64,000 nucleotides of DNA from Valencia hispanica (GCA_963556495.2 OY747701.1:35049501-35113500); one strand, 5' to 3'. Shown: positions 36,001 through 46,638, counted from the first letter of the stretch. A program made the numbers and translations. The notes: generated by a model not told the origin, from the letters alone.

Positions 36001-36733
36001 TGTTACCCAATAAAAAGCACAGAAAACATTTCAGTATACACCTCTGTTTACTGTGTTATGCTATAGTTTAGTAACAGCAGGAATTACTGTGGCTTTTCTG
36101 TTTGAAAAACAAAAGCTTTCATTTTGTGTGTTTTTACTCAGGGTTATCATATCCTGAGAAGCCCCAACAGGGCCCAGCCTAATGTTAATAAATCATATAA
36201 GATTGACAGATGACTGAAAATAGCCACTTATTTTGGTGTTGCAGAAAATAAAAACTATAGCTGTGTTGAGATTCTTGTTTAATTTCCCTATCAGATCACA
36301 ACTATCTGCCTGAGTTTGGGAACAGCCGAGTATAAAACAACTTTAAAATGTTTAATTAATTTAAGTAAGTGAATTAAGTGCACACGTTGATAAAGGATAT
36401 TCAAAGACCATTCGATGGGACACTTCCAGGGACTGCCAGTACTCATCAGGGACAAAGCTGGTCTGAACCAGGACACAGTTGACCAGTCTGAACAGCGCAG
36501 TGAAGACGGCCACCTTCAGCAGCCCTGTGGAGATAAATCACTGCCATAAGGACTGGGATCTCCTGCAGCAGCCGCAGCGTTCAATAACAGATGGAGCTCA
36601 GTCAAGTTACAGCACCAAGGTTTAAAAGCTTCCCGTCCTCCTTGGAGTAAAGCAGGGACCTCCGTTTCCTCAGCTTCACGTCCTCCACTTTGCTCCCCAA
36701 CTTCAGCCGAGAGCGCAGGTGCTCCATCCTCAT
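30064..36733 (-). CDS. pigb: GPI mannosyltransferase 3 (PIG-B)
   Basis: PIG-B is a multi-pass ER enzyme of glycosyltransferase family 22 that adds the third mannose of the GPI anchor core. Twelve exons were joined: 36733-36616, 36524-36401, 35126-35009, 34913-34809, 32421-32291, 32202-32062, 31977-31926, 31853-31642, 31552-31488, 31400-31181, 30438-30261 and 30177-30064. They total 1,578 nt (525 residues plus stop) with every phase matching. The family signature PDEYWQSLE is at residues 65-73. Later landmarks are [68 protein letters not shown] and [17 protein letters not shown]; it ends [14 protein letters not shown]. The start used is the upstream of two in-frame ATGs (36733, 36727). The intron between exons 2 and 3 is AT-AC. 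The exon 6 donor (GTGCCT at 32061) is weak. The gene runs convergent with ccpg1 and divergent from pigbos1. Confidence 0.94.
30079..30084 (+). terminator. Candidate poly(A) signal of ccpg1, inside pigb coding exon
   Basis: AATAAA in CATAAATAAAGATGC, 557 bases after the ccpg1 stop and the clearest + strand signal downstream of it. It lies within the last coding exon of pigb on the other strand (30064-30177). Confidence 0.5.
30880..31090. mobile_element. Tc1-like terminal relic
   Basis: CACTTTCCAGATTTTTATTT (30919-30938), AATCCCAGTAAAACACA and CTGAATACTTTTGCATG (31064-31080) match the usual order of a Tc1-like 3' terminal repeat in fish, decayed. It sits in the pigb intron between the exons at 31181-31400 and 30261-30438. 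Confidence 0.55.
33089..34660 (-). mobile_element. Tc1/mariner element with long IR/DR ends, flanked by TA
   Basis: Both ends read CAGGTCCTTCTCAAAAAATT or its near complement (right end has AATTTTTTTAGAAGGACCTG), directly flanked by TA (33089-33090 and 34659-34660). The inverted repeats are about 200 bp. Each holds two direct repeats of the CTCAAAAAATTAGCATAT motif, one at the tip and one about 170 bp inside (33273-33290; counterpart near 34462-34480). This is the IR/DR layout known from Sleeping Beauty-type elements. The arms remain highly similar, suggesting a fairly recent insertion. It lies in pigb intron 4. Confidence 0.92.
33368..34330 (-). pseudogene. Tc1-type transposase, broken
   Basis: Reading starts with [20 protein letters not shown] at 34330. 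It continues through a helix-turn-helix region ([20 protein letters not shown], about 34060-34120) to a catalytic part with [21 protein letters not shown] and [18 protein letters not shown], ending at 33368. In-frame stops after the first 30 residues, one near 33964, and frame changes break it into at least three pieces. The copy cannot make a full transposase. Confidence 0.88.
35127..36400 (-). other. pigb: AT-AC (U12-type) intron 2 of pigb
   Basis: On the minus strand the intron starts ATATCCTTTA (36400 down to 36391), which is the U12-type 5' splice-site consensus. It ends with a branch-site-like CCTTAAC (35141-35135) 7 bases before the final AC (35128-35127). Joining ...CGAATGGTCTTTGA to TTATGGATATC gives [12 protein letters not shown], aligning without gap to human [16 protein letters not shown] choices nearby either shift the frame or insert residues. 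Confidence 0.85.
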
Positions 36734-36990
36734 GAGCTGCGGGGGGGCATGGCTTAGATGAGACCAGAAACGAAGCACTAAGCCCGGAGAAAGTCCCTTA
36801 CTGCCAGGTTTAAATCAACTCCTTTAACCCAAGGATGCAGCTGCTAACGCCGTCCATTTTCTCTGATTATTCAACTTCAACAAAATCCGTTTTAATCTAC
36901 TTTAACATCCGACTTCGGACACATTACACAGGGTCATCAACACTTCCGCACTCACGCTTATTTCCGGTGTTTTGGTTGTGTCGAAACTTC
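36734..36990 (-). promoter_or_regulatory. pigb: pigb promoter region
   Basis: Upstream of the pigb start on the minus strand. Two ETS/GABP-type cores are visible: ACTTCCG at 36942-36948 and TTTCCGG at 36961-36967, both CGGAA on the minus strand. No TATA box is evident, consistent with a housekeeping gene. This is inference from motifs only. Confidence 0.35.
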
Positions 36991-37597
36991 AAAGTAAAAG
37001 TTCTTGTTTTTCCAGTCTGTTTTGTTCATTAATCAATGGTTGATGAGTTAACTTAGACGGACCTGTACCGCCACCTACTGGTGGATATGTTTTACCTTTC
37101 TGTTGTTTTTGTTTGGCCAGAAAGTGGCATATTTATAAACATACACAACGAATACATATCTAACTGTCTTGCATTGTATTCATTTTTTTGTCATTTTAAC
37201 CTATAAAATCTGCCATTTATACTCGTTTTAGATTTGTCTTTCACTCGTGTTTCATGTGGCAGAGTAATTTCTCTCTGTTCTTACTTCTTTAGATCTACTT
37301 TTGCATATTTGCATTTTCATAATACAATTTTCATTACCTAATTTACAGACTAGTTATTTTGTACATTCAATGTTGTTGTTTTTCATCCTCTTTTTCAGTA
37401 TTTTTCTTCAAGATTTTTGTTTTTGGGCTCTACTATTGTTATTTTAAAGACCCCACTAAAATTACTCTTTTATACACCAAAAAGAAAAGATAATAGCATA
37501 AATACAGTTCCAGAAACAACGAAATAGTGTTTTGACACAGCTTGGTAGTAGTAGTGCAAAACTGCAAGGGTAAAGAAAAGAAATTGGTATTTTACAA

Positions 37598-37704
<107 letters not shown>

Positions 37705-38189
37705 TTATTTATGTAAAATTAGTAAAAAAGAAATATAAAAATGTTAAATACAAACAATAACCGTACTAAAAAGTGAATATATGATAAATTACATTTTCTG
37801 GGATGGGAGTTTTTGTTGCATCACGCTGGAAACGGGTTGTGATTTCTAATTTAATAATTAACAGCTGGAGTATAGAAGCTGTTTTGTTGTTTAGTTTGTT
37901 TTTCTGTGATGCAGCTCTAATGAGTCTGTATCTTCCACCGGTGGAAGTGCAGAATGACAACTTTTTTTCTGATGTTGTACTTCTTGACTGCTTTAGTAAC
38001 AAAATATATCATATAAACGTTTTTTTACACAGTTACTATTCTAAATATAAACCTAGTAATGGCAAAATAAATCTCATTTTTGCTAAAAAGCAACTTTTAA
38101 TGTGTCTAATTTACTCCAAGAACATGAAAGTAGGTCAAACTTCATATTGCACCTTTCAAGATGCAGATCACAAAGTATTGTACACAAGA

Positions 38190-38384
38190 TCCATGTTTTT
38201 ATCACTGTCGTTCGCTCGGTGGCGCTGCGCATCTTCCGTCTGCTCTACAACAGTTCTGGGAACAGAAGAAGAAGAATGCTCTCCGTCCGCACATAAGTGT
38301 CTTGTTTGAGTTTTCTGCGCCTTTTCTCCCTTTTGTCTGCCTGTCTGGGGCGACTACAGACACTCCGTGTAAAGCGCTTCACTG
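38190..38384 (+). promoter_or_regulatory. pigbos1: Probable pigbos1 promoter and 5' non-coding exon
   Basis: A GC-richer patch ending in a strong splice donor (TTCACTG|GTGAGT, donor at 38385). The next usable acceptor on the + strand in the pigbos1 context is TTCTTTCAG at 39616-39624, just before the microprotein start. The exon start is undetermined. Confidence 0.45.
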
Positions 38385-39267
38385 GTGAGTGATGAATTTT
38401 GGAGATAATTATCTCTGCAATAGTACAAAATGTCATGTTTGACCGGTGACTAATGAGGAGGTTAGCACTCTGTCAAGGTAAGGGTCACACACTCCTAATA
38501 TCTGGTTGTGACCTTTCAAAATAAAACGTTGTTTTTGGGATTCTTGGACTTTGTAGAAAATTGGTGACTTATTCTTTATATGAATTAGCATCATTTTATC
38601 TGTAGGTGTTATTCTGAAAATCAGTTTTACATTTAGTGTAAGAACACACTATTAAGTCGATATTAATATCCACATTGTCAGTAGATATAATAAAAAGATG
38701 ACACCAAAATAGTAATTTTCTGTCTAAACGGCTTGTAGAACCACTGTTAAGCAACAAAACCGTTTAACCATTTCCAGTATGACTAGTGTTGCTTAAATTG
38801 TAGAAAAACTTTTGCACACCCTTTTTAATTTAGCCGTGCTTGCATGAAGCAGTTTATTTCAAGTCTCGGCTGTTGGACAGATGGTCTTGAATCTAGAAGA
38901 CCTGGATATACAGAAGAGGTTATTATGTGTTTTTACTGTCACAAAGCAAGCCCAGTTCATCAACCCACCACTACCGTACATGACAGGTGGTATGAGGTGT
39001 GCGTCTTGAAGGCTATTCAGATGCAGTTTTTTTAAGAGGAAACTGTAGGTAAACTGTCCTTGTTTAGTCTGTTCCCAGTTATCCTTCTGCATTTAACATG
39101 CTAACTGAGGCCTGATGATCAGATTATTGAGTGCATTTAATTGACACCCCCTGACCTTCTCACACAGCTTTTCTATTTTGGTTTCATCTTTGAAAGTAGT
39201 CCATTTTTAGTGTGGTCATATACACTTCTTTACCACCAGCTGTTGGCTTTGTTTATTTTTGAAAGGT

Positions 39268-39424
39268 GTTGTGGTTTTGTACAGTCGAGAACCAGGAAAA
39301 GAAGTGGGGGAAGACATGCAGCTAATGTCAGGAGAACTGGGACTTGAACCTGTGACATCCACGTTGAGGGCTAGGGCCTCCATACATGGGGCGCCCACTC
39401 TAACCACTACACCATGCAACGCCC
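39268..39424 (-). repeat. tRNA-derived SINE with target duplication
   Basis: On the minus strand it begins GGGGCGTTGCATGGTGTAGT, has an A box in TGGTGTAGTGGTTAGAGTGG and a B box GGTTCAAGTCC (complement at about 39341-39351). It is flanked by imperfect repeats starting GGCTTTGTTT (near 39244 and 39425), consistent with a target-site duplication of about 24 bases with several mismatches. It lies in the presumed pigbos1 intron. Confidence 0.75.
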
Positions 39425-39671
39425 CGGCTTTGTTTCTTTCTAAAAGTGTAGCTGCATTAGTAAAGTGCCGCAAACAACACGTCAATTTCCGTAGTCTGTG
39501 AGGTCAAGATGCCTTAAAAGTAATGCTTAACATTTTGAAGGAACATGTAAAATTCAACACACCACAGAAATGGCCAATTAATTCCCTATAATTCCTGGTT
39601 GTCACCTGTGTGTGATTCTTTCAGGATCGTTTGGGGTCTGTAGGATCTGGATTTCCTGTACAGCAGCAGTA

Positions 39672-39830
39672 ATGTTTCGACAAAGGCTGCCGTTCTCACA
39701 GCTGTTCTTAGCTACAGTGCTGGGAGTCGCTGGTGGCGTTTACATCTACAGACCTTATTTTGAGTCACGACAAAAGGCCTTTGAACAGCAAAACCAGGAT
39801 GTGCCAAAGAAAGGGAATGACGCGGACTGA
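39672..39830 (+). CDS. pigbos1: PIGBOS1 mitochondrial outer-membrane microprotein
   Basis: The product is 52 residues. It begins MFRQRLPFSQLFLATVLGVA, and the remainder contains GGVYIYRPYFE and ends in a charged tail finishing KKGNDAD. This matches the human microprotein PIGBOS1 in size, in the single N-terminal hydrophobic helix (about residues 8-28, LFLATVLGVAGGVYI) and in the motif ATVLG-AGGVYI. In mammals PIGBOS1 sits in the mitochondrial outer membrane and contacts CLCC1 in the ER to tune the unfolded protein response. The start is the first ATG after the acceptor at 39624 that yields the conserved MFR; an upstream in-frame ATG at 39612 lies in the intron. Position next to pigb on the opposite strand is as in human. 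A poly(A) signal follows at 39950-39955. Confidence 0.9.
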   Translation: MFRQRLPFSQLFLATVLGVAGGVYIYRPYFESRQKAFEQQNQDVPKKGNDAD

Positions 39831-39949
39831 AGCGGATCACCACGCCCAGGAAACACTTCATACTGTCGATGATGGACTGGAGGCAAAGCCAAACACAAGA
39901 TCGGTGTGGATACATTTCTGCTACCATGAGTTGCTCTGCCTGACGATGA

Positions 39950-39955
39950 AATAAA
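39950..39955 (+). terminator. Poly(A) signal of pigbos1
   Basis: AATAAA 120 bases after the pigbos1 stop codon, the first such signal downstream. Confidence 0.6.
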
Positions 39956-40700
39956 ATATTACATTGTGTGACACCTTGAAAAATCACTTTTAAAAAATAA
40001 CAAATCAGTTTTAAATACTCTCCTGCCTTACAGTTATTTGTAAGAAATTATTTGTAAAGGCATAAATGTTGTTACTTAAATAAATTGTGGACTAAAAAAA
40101 ATAAAATGTATTTCCATGGAGAGTGAAACATGAGTCAGTGCTTTTCTAAATGTTTGCAACACACTGCAGTGTTTTTATCTGTGCCAAACTTCCCCCACAG
40201 GAATTCACGCGTTCTACTACAGGAGATGCAGACATGTTAACAGGATGCCTGACGACACAAAAATATTCCAAAAACAGTAAAAGAACACCTCTTTACCCAA
40301 GTTATCTAATGTAGGACACAAAATCACCTTAAACATTTAGTGAATGTAATATTTTCAAATTTATAGACTCAAAGAAATGTAGAAAACTGTTGTCTTGCCA
40401 CCTCATCTCACAATGAGACTGTTTCTTCGATCGTTGGACTATTTGAATCTGCTGCGTTGGAGCAGAGGCTCATCAAAAACAGGCCCTTGTGGACTGGAGC
40501 CAAGGTTTAGGGACTTCTTGTCAATAGCTACTTTGCCTGAGGGGCAGGGGTGTAACCATCATCTCAGAAATGAGGAGGGCAAACTTTTCAGAGGTCTTTT
40601 GAGTGAATCATCATCTTCTTTCCTCAGTGGCTAAAGAATCATTTAATCACTGTATCACAGTGAGGGCGCTGGCTCAGTTATCACCCATATTAATAGTAGT

Positions 40701-41181
40701 TTAAAGGAACATGAGGCAGGATTTGTAAATAAAATAAACATCTATGTCCAGTTTTTTAATGCTGTTGGGTGATGAAGCGTTATAAACCAAAAAGAATGAG
40801 CCCACCCACGTATCGCTCCATTTTCTTAAACTGGCTGTGTGCTGCAAAATGTGCTGCAGTCCGGGGCCCGAATTTCCCGCGCTGTCCTACGGGTGTGACA
40901 TCGGTTGACACTACTTGCGCGTTCTTGACCGCTTTAAAAGAGGAAGAAAAACGGTCGCAGACCTCCATTGATTTAATTGTGAGAATGGATTCTTCTCTTC
41001 TGCAACTAGGAAACGACCAAGGACAACTCACAGCCCACTAAAAAGTGGCACTAAGAAAAAGAAGTATGTCACTGTGAAGAGGTATGCTTTTTTGTGAAGC
41101 GTTTGTGCGCGCTCCCGTGCGGCTGGCTGCAGTTACTTGCTCGTGAGTTTCGTTTCTTCCTTCTGCCCCATGCTCCTTTAA
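40701..41181. mobile_element. piggyBac-type MITE (TTAA duplication)
   Basis: Ends AGGAACATGAGGCAGGA (from 40705) and TTCTGCCCCATGCTCCT (to 41177) are imperfect inverted repeats, each directly flanked by TTAA (40701-40704 and 41178-41181). That is the target site of piggyBac elements. It is about 473 bp with no transposase frame. The right TTAA is shared with the edge of the neighbouring LINE tail. Confidence 0.7.
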
Positions 41182-41640
41182 GGCAAGGCAATTTTATTTG
41201 TATAGCACACTTTCAACAGCAGGGTAATTCAAGGTGCTTTACATGATTTGGTGATTTAAAAAAAAAACACATAAAAGAAACACACATTACACATGATACA
41301 CAATAAAGCAAGAGAAAAATAAAAAAAGCAAGAGAGCATGAACACATTTCATACATTTGACATCAAACATTTACTCAAAGGCAATTCTAAACAGATGGGT
41401 TTTTAGTCTGGATTTAAAGCAGTTCAGAGTTTCAGCAGCTCTACACTCGTCAGGAAGTCCGTTCCAGATAAGGGGAGCATAAAAAGTGAAAGCTGCTTCT
41501 CCATGTTTAGTTCTGAGTCTAGGGATGTTTAGTAGGCTAGAGTTGGAGGACCTGAGTGGTCTTGGTGGTTGGTACCATGACAACAGGTCTTCAACATATT
41601 TTGGTGCTAAGCCATGTAATTTAAAGCCAGTTATTAATTC
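41182..41640 (-). mobile_element. 3' tail of an L2-like LINE, copy 1
   Basis: The minus-strand frame at 41371-41583 has PRLRTKHGEAAFTFYAPLIW and CFKSRLKTHLFRIAFE, the typical end of the ORF2 product of L2-type fish LINEs. This is followed by the 3' tail containing AAAGTGTGCTATACAAATAA-like sequence. It is strongly similar to the copy at 58356-58925 and in the same orientation. Severely 5'-truncated. Confidence 0.75.
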
Positions 41641-42584
41641 TAATTATTGCTATTAATAAAATTTATTGATAAAAGTAGCGCCTGCTCAACAGGAACAAAT
41701 CACCAAGGTCAAATGTCAATCTCAATCGACCGATGGAGTCTACCCAGAAAGCTACAGGTTAAAGAAAGAAGGTTTGAGGTTGTGCACTGGCTTGTGTGAA
41801 TCATCAAATCACCTCTTCACAATACAAGTTTTTTTATTGGTTATCCAACTGATTGACATCAATCGATAATTTCTCCTTATCTGTGAAGAACCTGGTTCAT
41901 CTTGCCTGCTGCTGGCCTCTGGTCTTATTTCTCCTCTCTGACTCTGATTTTTCTATTGTGGCAATAAAGATGTAAAAATGTGAAAAGCAAGGTTTTAAAA
42001 ATAGAATTAGGATGAATATCAGTAAAATAAGCCTCAAAGTCCCTTTTGTGCCACTTGTATTCTCTTTTCACCTGTGCAGTCCCTCCCTGACCCTGCTCTG
42101 TCTTTTTTGACAATACAGATTTCTTTCCAACACGTGGAAAGCAATAGTGAGGACAAGTTCTGCTCAGAAATGAAGGATTGGGTTGATTCCTAGCATGAAC
42201 TGACAAGTAAGGGATGCAAAATATGTAACAATAGTATTGATAAATAGCTTAACATGATATATTGACATGTATCAACAAGTCAACATTAGCTGCATGCAAT
42301 AGCACAACCCAACCTACAGCTTGTTTGAGGAAAAAAAATGCTAGGAAGTTTTTTGCCTTTTGCTGGCTCTGGATCGGTTGCTGAACATGTTGCTCAACTC
42401 AACCTGCCTGTGGTTCAGTTCGCATGTGTAGCTTAAGGTGCGTTTAAAGAGGGCTCGGAAAAATACATTACCGCGGCTGAAAAAAAGTGCGTGGGACAGG
42501 GGGCACCGACACAGAAAGTGCGGGAAACATGTCCAAACGCGTACCCCGACCCCCCCTGTCCTGTTACACCCATGCTGAGGGAGA

Positions 42585-43300
42585 TGGCAAATGGGTAGCC
42601 TCAGTCTCCTCCACTTCCTGTTGGCCCATGGGTCCTCTACTGTCAAAAAAAATGAATGAGAGTCAATGGAGCGATAAAAGTTATTTTCTGATCCCGTTTG
42701 AAATGTGCCATGGATTGAACATATGATGTCCGTGAATTTTAAAGACACATTTTGATGCAGAGAAAACGCTAATTTTTGACACAAGTTGTTTTAGGTTTTG
42801 TGTAAAAACACTTAGTGGACTACAACTGAAGAAGAAGACGGAGAAAAATGGCCGGCTTCGCCTTCTTCCTCCAGGAGGAAGGAAGGAGTATTAAACATGG
42901 AGAAAACCCCCATAAATGTTGAAAGTGGCAGCTATGCTGGGGGAGAAATAGTCGGTTGAGTGACAGCCAGCATGCAGCTCCACAAGGTCTCAGTGAGTAT
43001 TTTAAGTGCTAGCTAGCGTTAGCTCCGTGACGTCATATATGCGACTTCTGATTTGTAGGTATTTTAATTGCAAATTTTTACAATCAAATAAATCCCAAAT
43101 CATTTGACAAACGCAGTGGAAACGCACATCATTAGTTGACATTTAAATTGAGTTACATCATATGTGTGATTCGGGCGTAAGACAAAGCGGACCAGAACAT
43201 AACTTTCATCGCTCCATTGACTTCCATTCATTATTTGTTTCGGCCAGGGGACCCATGGGCCAACAGGAAGGGGAGGAGACTCAGGCTCCCCATTGTGGCT
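42585..43300. repeat. Long imperfect inverted repeat
   Basis: The arm 42585-42780 pairs with 43085-43300 in reverse complement. Shared blocks include CTTCCTGTTGGCCCATGGGT and GTCAATGGAGCGAT(A/G)AAAGTTA. Identity by eye is roughly 75%. The roughly 300-base centre is unpaired. It is most likely a foldback or MITE-like repeat, or two head-to-head insertions; terminal duplications were not found. Confidence 0.7.
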
Positions 43301-43439
43301 TGAAGGGCCCCAAATCAAGTTCTGTTGGGGCCCTGAACAAGTTTGGGCCGCCCCTGGGCGCAGCTTTCGTGAAACTGAATTAATGATGAGTCAACAACTG
43401 GATATAAAAGGAGAGTCCTGGATTAATGTCTCGTCTCGG

Positions 43440-43745
43440 TGTGGTTAAATGTCCCCCCGGTTGTCGGTGTGTTTAGCGGACGCTAGTCGTCAGCTCGCTC
43501 CGCGGGGAGGAGCTGTTTCTCACCGGGGGGGCTGAGAGCCGACAGCTCGGAAAGTTAAGGTGGTGCTCAGAGTCAACGAGGCTGTCCTCCTGTCCGCTGA
43601 TGGGACACAGGCGACGAACTAACTAAAGCGCTACTTGAACAACTTCATTTAAAGCGTCCACAGCTTGTTTGAGGGAATCAGTTTAGTTTTTCTGTGACAG
43701 AGACGGAGCAGCAGCAGCAGCAGCAGCAGCTACGCCCCGGGGCTG
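43440..43745 (+). promoter_or_regulatory. rab27a: Probable rab27a promoter and 5' non-coding exon
   Basis: The only strongly CpG-rich island between pigbos1 and rab27a. It contains a short run of seven CAG/GCA units (about 43709-43730) and ends in a splice donor GGGGCTG|GTGAGT (donor at 43746). The next rab27a signal on this strand is the coding exon at 55647. Linkage across the 12-kb intron is inferred. Confidence 0.55.
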
Positions 43746-46431
43746 GTGAGTAACTCCGCTTTCAGGAAATGTCAGCCGTAGGAGCCAGGCTGGTAGCATC
43801 TGTCAGGAGTTAGCAAGACGCTGAAAGCTCCTAACTTTACTCCGCTTGGTGTTTGCTTCATGAAAAAGTTCATCATCCCGCATCTACTGCCTGATTTTAA
43901 CTCCAGACCTTCTGCTTTGTCTTCCTCTCCGAGCTGCTCGCTGGATTACCTCTTGATCAATAACCGACACAAACAAGACGAGGTTAAGTTCCTCATTTAT
44001 GTAGATAGAAGCATTTTTATTACACTTTTTAAAAATGTTTTCTTCACCCTATATGTTGGGAAGTTGACCTTTTTAATCCAGAGTTCAGTTGGGAGGAGAG
44101 GGGGTTATCTCATGTCTAAGAGGTCAGGTGATTATTCCCCTAAAGTTGTAGCCACATGAGGACCAGCTGAGGATCATTATTACGTTTTTCCATTTCTTTA
44201 AGTTAATTGATTGGAGTGATGGTGGCTTGGCGTGGAAATCGGTTCGAAGGGCCTCTTACAACCTGTTGCTCACATGGTGCTGTAGCTTTCAAAGATGCAT
44301 ATCTGCTGATTGGACCATCTTGGTATCTTCATCAATTACTCAGATGTTTTTCTCTGCATATCTGGATTTTTTTCCCCTCTCCACACCAGAGATAGAGAGA
44401 GATAGAGCTGCCTTCACTGTTTTGGACCGCTGCCCGGGGTGGGTCCTCCACTCAGTCCTTGACAAATGATTAAAGCTTTGCTGGTTGGCAGAAAAAGGAC
44501 ACAAGGATCACTGGGATAGAAAAAAGAACTGCATTTAGACTAAGACTTGTTTCAGTTTTGTTGCTTAAAATAACACTATTTAAATATAAATAAGTACACC
44601 ACAGTTTAGTGTGATGCTGTTTAAATGGCCTCGCTGTGGCCTTTTCCAGGGAGGTCTGGTATTATGGTAGAACAGGGACTTGCTTGTCTGTTTTTAAAAG
44701 GTTCTGTGAAACATGAGACTTAATCTCATTTCTTTCTGCTTCCAAGTTAGATTAACTCCCACGCTTTTGGTGCAATTGAAGCCTCTTTTGCAAAGTTAAT
44801 ATATTAGGTTTGTACTAAGGCTGCAACAGTCGGTGAGGAGATTACTTTGGATTCAGTGTCATGTAGGACTTCTCCACCTATTTGTCACGGAACCAGCATT
44901 ATGTTGCTTATTTGGAGAGTTTCCCCATCTGATGGATGCAGGAGAGCTTCTGCATAACGACGGCGAGACGTTTTATCTATAATTGCTTAAGGCGTTCTGC
45001 TCTCTTGCTCAACACAACAGAAGATGATGTTCTGGCTTCCTTTTCACAACTGTGGTGGAACCTGGGAGTAGCGAGGTGAATTAGAAATAGTTCTCCAACG
45101 GTGTGTTAGAAACCCCCACATTACTACACCCTGGCACGCACTCACCTGTTCGGTTCATTAGTTGGTGCAAGAATAAGACCTGTTAGAACCGTCTTAGGGC
45201 GCTGTAAGGAAATATCTGATTAGGCAGATATAATCTGCAGAAATATGCTGACGCAATCTGCCCTTCCAGCATTGTGGTTTTGCAATTATGTGACCTGTTT
45301 TTGCTGTAGTTTTATACTGTCTTGAGTTTATTTTCAGAGTTCTGACTAAGGGGGGGCTTCTCTAAAGCTGTGACTAAGTTGTTTAAACATTACTGTTTCC
45401 AAGTTACTACATTGTGGTTTGTAAAAGCCGGAGCAGCTCATTGTGCCTTACCACATTGCAGTAACTCAATGTTTGCCATTCATGTAAGGGTTTATAGGGT
45501 CACTATGTCTAATTGATATCCAGTTAAAATCAGATATTTAAATAAACTTTATCAAGACATTTTTTTCTTACTGTCTGACATAAAATTAGGCCACAATCGG
45601 TCAGTTCTGTTTAAGGATTTCTGCTAAATAACAGGAAAAATACATCTTTTAGAGGATTTACTACTTCAAGATTCATAAATTTATGTAATCTTAGTATTAC
45701 AAATAACTTTAAACAATTTAGGTAAGCCCAGATGATGATGTAATTTATTTGTTTCTGATGGATTAAAAAACCTAATGCTGTCCAGCCATAATACAGATCT
45801 GAAGAAGTTATGTTTCTGAAAGCTGAACATGTTCTGGTGAGAAATATCAATCAAACTTTATTTATAAAGCGCTTTTCATACAAGAAATTGCATCACAAAG
45901 TGCTTTACAGATTAAAATGACTCCATAAACCACCTTCCCTTCCCTCCCCCACAGATTTAAAAGCATGGTCACAGTTATACCCCCCTCCCCCCCAACCCAT
46001 CTCCCATCTCCCATGCACACACACAGTTAAAAGCAAAAGTAAAAAATGACATTGGGCCAAGTGTAGATGAACCATGCAAGAAAACGCCATCAGAGGAACC
46101 ATCTGCACCATCAGCGGTAGATCAACAGCAGCAGCCGAGGCACCAACCCACCCAAGCTCCACCTGGGGCCTGTACCATGAAGCCGGATTAGGTGGCTAGC
46201 CAGCTATGTTTCAGCTTAGTTTCCACCAACCCTGGGTTTTGGGTACCATGAAAGTGGCTCGTCTTTGATCGGTGTTCGTTGCCATGGTATCTTACGCTGC
46301 ACGGCTAACCTGCTCCGGGGCAGGTTATGTTCTGGATTCGCGATCTCAGACTGAAGTTTGACCAATCAGCTGTGAGCAAATAAACATATATATGTGACGT
46401 AACTAATTCCCAGCGTCTGTTCTCTGTTGCA

Positions 46432-46638
46432 ATGGCTTCACCTTTTCTCCCTAATCCTGTGGACATCTCCGCGCAAATTGTTAGACGAGCACTTCGTAGA
46501 GAACGAGTTTTTAGGGACAGACAAAATCCATTTGACTTTCCTGATGCGTACTTGTATGAAAGATACAGATTTTCCGCGGAAGGAATGTCTTATCTCTGTG
46601 AGCTTCTTGAGCCTCACATAAAAAATGTGACTCGTTGA
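46432..46638 (+). pseudogene. Harbinger (HARBI1-like) transposase, N-terminal remnant
   Basis: A 68-residue frame with FRDRQNPFDFPDAYLYERYR and RFSAEGMSYLCELLEPHIKN, the conserved N-terminal region of HARBI1-like transposases. It then stops: the DDE catalytic domain has been lost by internal deletion. Confidence 0.8.

Larger units (their letters stand above)
39975..43435. other. Intergenic region pigbos1-rab27a
   Basis: No gene recognised. It holds a piggyBac-type MITE, an L2-like LINE tail and a long imperfect inverted repeat, each listed separately. Reading frames of 60-150 codons here (for example 40769-41041 and 42341-42784) fall in these repeats. Confidence 0.6.

Noticed and set aside
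35009..36379. GT-AG splicing for pigb intron 2 (donor GTGTGC, acceptor ACAG at 35133)
   Set aside because: It keeps frame but adds about eight residues absent from the family in the strictly conserved [11 protein letters not shown] block, and ignores the exact ATATCCTTT and CCTTAAC signals.
37803..38309. 168-codon open frame between pigb and pigbos1
   Set aside because: Composition follows AT-rich intergenic DNA, no family recognised, overlaps the presumed pigbos1 first exon in part; likely chance.
39393..39417. Possible functional tRNA gene
   Set aside because: Only A and B boxes are tRNA-like; no cloverleaf acceptor stem, and flanking duplications show that it is a SINE.
40769..41041. 90-codon frame and its antisense partner
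   Set aside because: Lies entirely inside the TTAA-flanked MITE; no transposase similarity.
42341..42784. 147-codon minus-strand frame
   Set aside because: Falls in the left arm of the long inverted repeat and has no recognisable domain.
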